Shown here: piece after piece, positions 34,126-37,698 of the stretch | How positions within the stretch are numbered: position 1 is the stretch's first letter | Layout: each line of letters begins with the position of its first letter | From: an uncultured Eubacterium sp. | GTDB taxonomy: Bacteria > Bacillota > Clostridia > Lachnospirales > Lachnospiraceae | Reading direction: 5' to 3' | Length of the DNA stretch: 37,698 bases | Assembly: GCA_934322085.1 (NCBI GenBank) | Contig: CAKRGF010000025.1 | Location: 1 to 37,698, forward strand | The notes under the pieces: generated by a model | The model's input: only the letters and a program-made list of their open reading frames with translations | Told to the model about the DNA's origin: nothing | The model's database searches: none | Program-made: the position numbers and the translations under genes

Positions 34126-35554
34126 GATGCGATTCCTCCCTGGATGTATATTCCTGAATCTTGCGTTCGACCTCTTCGTTGCCCTCGGTGTGTTCTTTTA
34201 ATCCCGTTGTCTGGTCGATATCCACGCCCTCTGTCGAATCTTTTTTCAAAACGGTTTTTACTGTCATAAGAATCAGTTTCAAGTCCATCCACAGAGAGTA
34301 ATTTTCAATATAAAACAAATCCAGTTTCAGTTTGTCATAAGGAACGGTATTGTATTTTCCATAAATCTGTGCAAATCCGGTCACTCCGGCTTTTACACGG
34401 GTACGGAAAACAAACTCCGGCATTTCTTTCTGGTATTCTGCAATAATTTCCGGCCGCTCCGGTCTCGGTCCGACAAGCGACATATCCCCGGAAAGTACAT
34501 TAAAAAGCTGTGGCAGTTCATCTAACCGGACAGCACGCAAAAAACGGCCCACTGGCGTAATCCGCTCATCATGCTCTTTGGCAAGAACGGCTTCTCCCGA
34601 CTTTTCGGCATCCACAATCATGCTGCGGAATTTTAAAATTGAAAATTCCCGATTGTCTTTCGTGCACCGCACCTGCCTGTAAAAAACCGGACCTCCGTCG
34701 CAGCATTTTATCGCAAATGCCACCAAGAGCATAATCGGCGATAATAAAATCGTAAGCGGCACCGCAATGAGCAAATCTACCGTACGCTTCCAAAACCGCT
34801 GGTCAAAACTCAAAGAATATCCCTTAGACAGCAAAAATGGGGTGTCAAACACATGAATTTCGTCGCCACCCATCAAAATAATATCGGAAATTTTCGGCAT
34901 TACATACGCCCGGATTCCATTTCCATAACAATATTTTAAAATTTCATTTCTTGTTTCCGCCGCGATATCTCCAATCAAAACCGCCTGATAATCTTTCACC
35001 GTCTCGGCAATGCGGTCGATTCCGGCATGGGCATCAATTGCCCCGTAAATCGCATACTTATCACGTCTTGTTTCCAATTTGTCCACTAACTCCGACGCCG
35101 GTCTGTCACCATAAATCAGAAGAATTTTCCACGGCTGGAAAATACGGTTATACAATCGTCTTGTCACAACTGTCCAGACAACCGCAATCACGCAGTCAAT
35201 TAACTGCATCAAAATCATGTATCCCGGATTGACAAGCCCAAATGCCAGCAGACAAATCACGAAATACATCACAATATTTGCTAAAAATGTAGCTAAAAAC
35301 TGCGACAACACCACTTCCATCCGCCGCAGCTGTCCAATTCTGAGTGCCCCATACATCGTTGAAAAAAAGTACACTAAAATTGCGTAAAGCCCAATCAAAG
35401 CCCAGTTACCTCTGCGGTAGAAATGGAAAAAGTACATCGTATCCCAGTACACCTGGTACCAGAAATACGCAAATACTGTCGCCATCAATGCCACACTTAT
35501 TAAGGAAAAGAAGAACAAAATCGTCTTCTTGTACGGATCGTAATTTTTATTCAT
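34118..35554 (-). CDS. Undecaprenyl-phosphate sugar-1-phosphate transferase (polyprenyl glycosylphosphotransferase)
   Basis: About 478 aa. It is the membrane enzyme that starts glycan synthesis by moving a sugar-1-phosphate onto undecaprenyl phosphate. The N-terminal half has about four membrane segments and a Rossmann-like region (ILLIYGDRPASELVDKLETR). The C-terminal bacterial sugar transferase domain starts FWKRTVDLLIAVPLTILLSP and has ILKFRSMIVDAEKSG, RLDELPQLFNVLSGDMSLVG followed by PRPERPE, and KAGVTGFAQIYGKYN. The ATG at 35554 is preferred: the promoter predicts a transcript start near 35594, and GGAGG lies about 12 nt before it. The ATG at 35563 (3 nt after GGAGG) and a GTG at 35590 are less likely. 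First gene of the operon. Confidence 0.92.
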   Translation of the reverse strand: MNKNYDPYKKTILFFFSLISVALMATVFAYFWYQVYWDTMYFFHFYRRGNWALIGLYAILVYFFSTMYGALRIGQLRRMEVVLSQFLATFLANIVMYFVICLLAFGLVNPGYMILMQLIDCVIAVVWTVVTRRLYNRIFQPWKILLIYGDRPASELVDKLETRRDKYAIYGAIDAHAGIDRIAETVKDYQAVLIGDIAAETRNEILKYCYGNGIRAYVMPKISDIILMGGDEIHVFDTPFLLSKGYSLSFDQRFWKRTVDLLIAVPLTILLSPIMLLVAFAIKCCDGGPVFYRQVRCTKDNREFSILKFRSMIVDAEKSGEAVLAKEHDERITPVGRFLRAVRLDELPQLFNVLSGDMSLVGPRPERPEIIAEYQKEMPEFVFRTRVKAGVTGFAQIYGKYNTVPYDKLKLDLFYIENYSLWMDLKLILMTVKTVLKKDSTEGVDIDQTTGLKEHTEGNEEVERKIQEYTSREESHHE

Positions 35555-35600
35555 GACAACCATCCACCTCCCAAACTGTCTGTCATGCACAAGTACAGTA

Positions 35601-35630
35601 ATTTTACCATAGATGGAAAGTTATTGTCAA
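35601..35630 (-). promoter_or_regulatory. Promoter of the surface-polysaccharide operon
   Basis: TTGACA (35625-35630), 18 nt and TAAAAT (35601-35606) on the minus strand. Palindrome E begins 21 bp upstream of the -35 box. Confidence 0.72.
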
Positions 35631-35650
35631 TGTAGGGGGAGCGGTTGTGG

Positions 35651-35849
35651 CAGGGGGCGGTACCGATTATTTAGGATTCCATAAATCATCAAGAAAAGTT
35701 TGGGCTTCGTGGGTGCTCCCGCCTAACAAACGCGTAGGGGTATGGGCATGCAAAATACGCAAGCCTCATACCCACGTGTTTGTACCCACTCACCCCAAAT
35801 CTTTTCTTGATGATTTATTAGAAAACAAAAAATCGGAAGCAAACCCCTG
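35651..35849 (+). repeat. Large structured palindrome, copy E
   Basis: About 199 bp, running from CAGGGGG to CCCCTG. The arms include ATAAATCATCAAGAAAAG and its complement, GTGGG/CCCAC, a 12-nt bulge TGCTCCCGCCTA facing one A, ACAAACGCGT/ACGTGTTTGT, an AG bulge, GGGTATG/CATACCC and GGC/GCC around a loop containing AAAATACGC. Outer arms and the flank GGATTCCATAAATCATCAAG match copy D in opposite orientation. The bulged face points to the polysaccharide operon promoter. Confidence 0.92.
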
Positions 35850-36100
35850 TCACAAACTACGCATTTGAAACTTAGTATGATTTTCTCTTACAAAAAGAAA
35901 ACCTTATGCAACCCTATTGGAAAAATTAATGCAAAAAGGTTGTCCCAAAACCACCAGACCAGCATTTGCATCTTTCACCTCAATTTCAAAGCCAAATTTA
36001 AACAGCAAATGACTAGTTTGTGTCAAGTGTTCGTTGGCAATCTTTTAGGATTCCAGAAATTTACCAACGCCCCCTAACACAAACCAAAAATCAGTTTAAC
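35850..36100. other. Non-coding region with possible decayed repeat flank
   Basis: No convincing gene. Positions 36031-36065 (TCGTTGGCAATCTTTTAGGA, then TTCCAG) resemble the outer ends of palindromes D and E (GTTGGCAG...TTAAGGATTCCATAAAT) without a core hairpin, like a solo end. The stretch 35910-35960 resembles the spacer between palindromes C and D. Confidence 0.35.
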
Positions 36101-36129
36101 TTGAAAGATATCTCTTTTTCGACTAAAAT
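36101..36129 (+). promoter_or_regulatory. Promoter of pncB
   Basis: TTGAAA (36101-36106), 17 nt and TAAAAT (36124-36129), giving a leader of about 55 nt. GCGCA and TGCGC in the leader (about 36155-36176) form a weak 5-bp inverted repeat that might be an operator, but I cannot link it to a known regulator. Confidence 0.6.
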
Positions 36130-36191
36130 AAGAATTACGATTGAAAAGCAAACGCGCACTTTTTGAATTTTGCGCAGATTGAGAGGTTAGT

Positions 36192-37631
36192 ATGGATAAT
36201 CGAAATTTTACTCTGCTTACTGATTTTTATGAAATCACAATGATGCAGGGCTACTTTAAAAATCATGCATCAAATCGTGTTGTTTTTGATTTGTTTTACC
36301 GTCAGAATCCGGATGAAGGTGCGTATGCCGTATGCGCCGGACTGGCTCAGGTAATTGACTATGTCAAAAGCCTTCACTTTGATTATGAGGATATTGATTA
36401 CTTACGCGGTCTTGGCGTGTTCGATGAAGACTTTTTGGATTATCTTGCAAGTTTTCATTTTACAGGAGATATTTATGCGATTCCGGAGGGTACGGTAGTC
36501 TTTCCACGCGAGCCGCTTTTGAAAGTTGTCGCACCGATTTTAGAGGCGCAGTTAGTGGAAACAGCACTCTTAAATCTGATTAACCACCAAAGCCTGATTG
36601 CAACAAAGGCTTCCCGTGTCTGCTATGCGGCAAAGGGCGGCGGCGTTATGGAATTTGGTCTGCGGCGCGCACAGGGACCGGATGCCGGTACATTCGGGGC
36701 ACGTGCGGCTGTCATTGGCGGATGTATTGGTACAAGTAACGTAATTTGCGCGAAAGAATATGACGTTCCCGCACTTGGCACGCATGCACACAGCTGGATT
36801 ATGAGTTATGGGGATGAATTGACTGCATTCCGCAAATATGCCGAATTGTATCCGAATAACACGACACTTCTTGTTGACACCTACGACACCCTTCGTTCGG
36901 GCGTACCGAATGCCATCCGTGTATTTGAAGAATTAAGTGAGCAGAACCGCATGCCGAAAAAATATGGCATTCGTCTCGACAGCGGCGACCTTGCTTACCT
37001 TTCAAAGAAAGCAAGAAAAATGTTAGACGACGCGGGATTTCCGGATGCCGAAATCTGTGCTTCAAGTGATTTGGATGAATACCTGATTGACTCCCTGCTC
37101 TCACAGGGTGCCTGCATTGATTCCTGGGGCGTAGGAACAAACCTGATTACATCAAAAAACACACCTGCGTTTGGCGGTGTATACAAATTGGCTGCAGTAG
37201 AGATTGACGGAAAAATGATTCCGAAAATCAAATTATCTGAAAACCCGGCAAAAATCACAAATCCGGGCAACAAAACGGTTTACCGCATTTACGACAAAGA
37301 ATCCGGCAAAATCCGCGCCGATTATATAACACTTGCGGACGAAACCTTTGACGAATCCGAAGATTTGCTTCTTTTTGACCCGAATGCTACTTGGAAAAAA
37401 ACGCGTCTTGAAGGCGGCACCTACACGATGAAAGAAATTTTAGTTCCTATTTTTAAAAACGGACAGTGCGTTTATGAATCGCCATCTGTTATGGAAATTC
37501 AAAAGCACTGCAAGGAGCAATTGGAGACGATGTGGGAAGAATCAAGACGTCTGGTTAATCCTCAGGAAGTATTTGTTGATTTGTCTGACAAATTGTATGA
37601 AATGAAAAAAGAATTATTAAAGACGGTGTGA
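36192..37631 (+). CDS. pncB: Nicotinate phosphoribosyltransferase
   Basis: A 479-aa enzyme of NAD salvage. It makes nicotinate mononucleotide from nicotinate and PRPP, coupled to ATP hydrolysis. Family blocks are clear: LLTDFYEITMMQGYF at the N-terminus, the active-site region EFGLRRAQGPDAGTFGARAA followed by VIGGCIGTSNV, GTHAHSWIMSYG (the conserved His-containing loop), LLVDTYDTLRSGVPNAI, GIRLDSGDLAYLSKKARKML and DSWGVGTNLITSKNTPAFGG followed by VYKL. Length fits the family. The ATG follows GAGAGGTTAGT. It stands alone and runs away from the polysaccharide operon. No terminator is seen in the last 67 bp. Confidence 0.97.
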   Translation: MDNRNFTLLTDFYEITMMQGYFKNHASNRVVFDLFYRQNPDEGAYAVCAGLAQVIDYVKSLHFDYEDIDYLRGLGVFDEDFLDYLASFHFTGDIYAIPEGTVVFPREPLLKVVAPILEAQLVETALLNLINHQSLIATKASRVCYAAKGGGVMEFGLRRAQGPDAGTFGARAAVIGGCIGTSNVICAKEYDVPALGTHAHSWIMSYGDELTAFRKYAELYPNNTTLLVDTYDTLRSGVPNAIRVFEELSEQNRMPKKYGIRLDSGDLAYLSKKARKMLDDAGFPDAEICASSDLDEYLIDSLLSQGACIDSWGVGTNLITSKNTPAFGGVYKLAAVEIDGKMIPKIKLSENPAKITNPGNKTVYRIYDKESGKIRADYITLADETFDESEDLLLFDPNATWKKTRLEGGTYTMKEILVPIFKNGQCVYESPSVMEIQKHCKEQLETMWEESRRLVNPQEVFVDLSDKLYEMKKELLKTV

Positions 37632-37698
37632 AATTCTTTCTGTAAATTCAGATCTTCTATGATAATTGATACGGCTTAACAGCAGGTTTCTGTGGTTA

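Noticed and set aside
35647..35868. 73-aa plus-strand reading frame through palindrome E
   Set aside because: It reads straight through both arms of the palindrome and has no homology I recognise.
36136..36191. NAD-responsive riboswitch or regulator site upstream of pncB
   Set aside because: The leader is only about 55 nt with one weak 5-bp inverted repeat, and no known motif is recognisable.

Overview
The window looks like chromosome from a motile, anaerobic gut-type Firmicute of class Clostridia, most likely family Lachnospiraceae. The evidence is a secreted GH43 glycosidase with a Lys-rich Ig-like domain and CBMs, an isoleucine T-box in front of ileS, an [FeFe]-hydrogenase maturase (HydE), two Cache-type chemoreceptors, strong AGGAGG ribosome binding sites and AT-rich intergenic DNA. 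No prophage, complete IS, CRISPR array, rRNA or tRNA is visible.

Layout. 1-340: left edge of a frameshifted, probably dead GH43-type gene. 504-4652 (minus): AraC regulator, GH43/CBM glycosidase and a catalytically degenerate M23 (SpoIIQ-like) membrane protein. 4719-10700 (minus): glycogen phosphorylase and ileS behind a complete T-box leader. 10684-19332 (minus): chemoreceptor, pstSCAB-phoU (phosphate uptake, with Pho boxes) and a second chemoreceptor. 19360-19649: frameshifted remnant of an Rpn/PD-(D/E)XK transposase-type gene. 19722-22923 (minus): a three-gene operon of an unknown 143-aa protein, hydE and a DUF1294 membrane fusion. 23560-27760 (plus): two CDP-glycerol glycerophosphotransferase-family genes, the second fused to a HAD-type module. 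27846-35554 (minus): a cell-surface polysaccharide operon (polyprenyl-phosphate sugar transferase, GT4, GT2, ABC export pair, GlfT2-like galactofuranosyltransferase) ending in an orphan radical SAM gene. 36192-37631 (plus): pncB.

How genes work together. The two surface-glycan loci converge on one bidirectional terminator at 27771-27816. They plausibly build an ABC-exported glycan that is glycerophosphate-modified or accompanied by a teichoic-like polymer. The pst operon supplies the phosphate that such polymers consume. GH43, AraC and GlgP belong to plant-glycan and storage-glucan use.

Most notable. Five large intergenic palindromes (at about 17.1, 17.3, 23.1, 23.4 and 35.75 kb) share one fold. 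A 12-nt bulge always faces a single A, a two-base AG bulge recurs, and the loop contains AAATACGC. The stems keep pairing through compensatory base changes. The outer arms differ between copies but match within each copy. Four of the five point the same face at a promoter, with the loop roughly 100-130 bp from the -35 box. I cannot assign them to a known family. A second notable point is that PstS appears circularly permuted: the segment that is normally C-terminal comes first.
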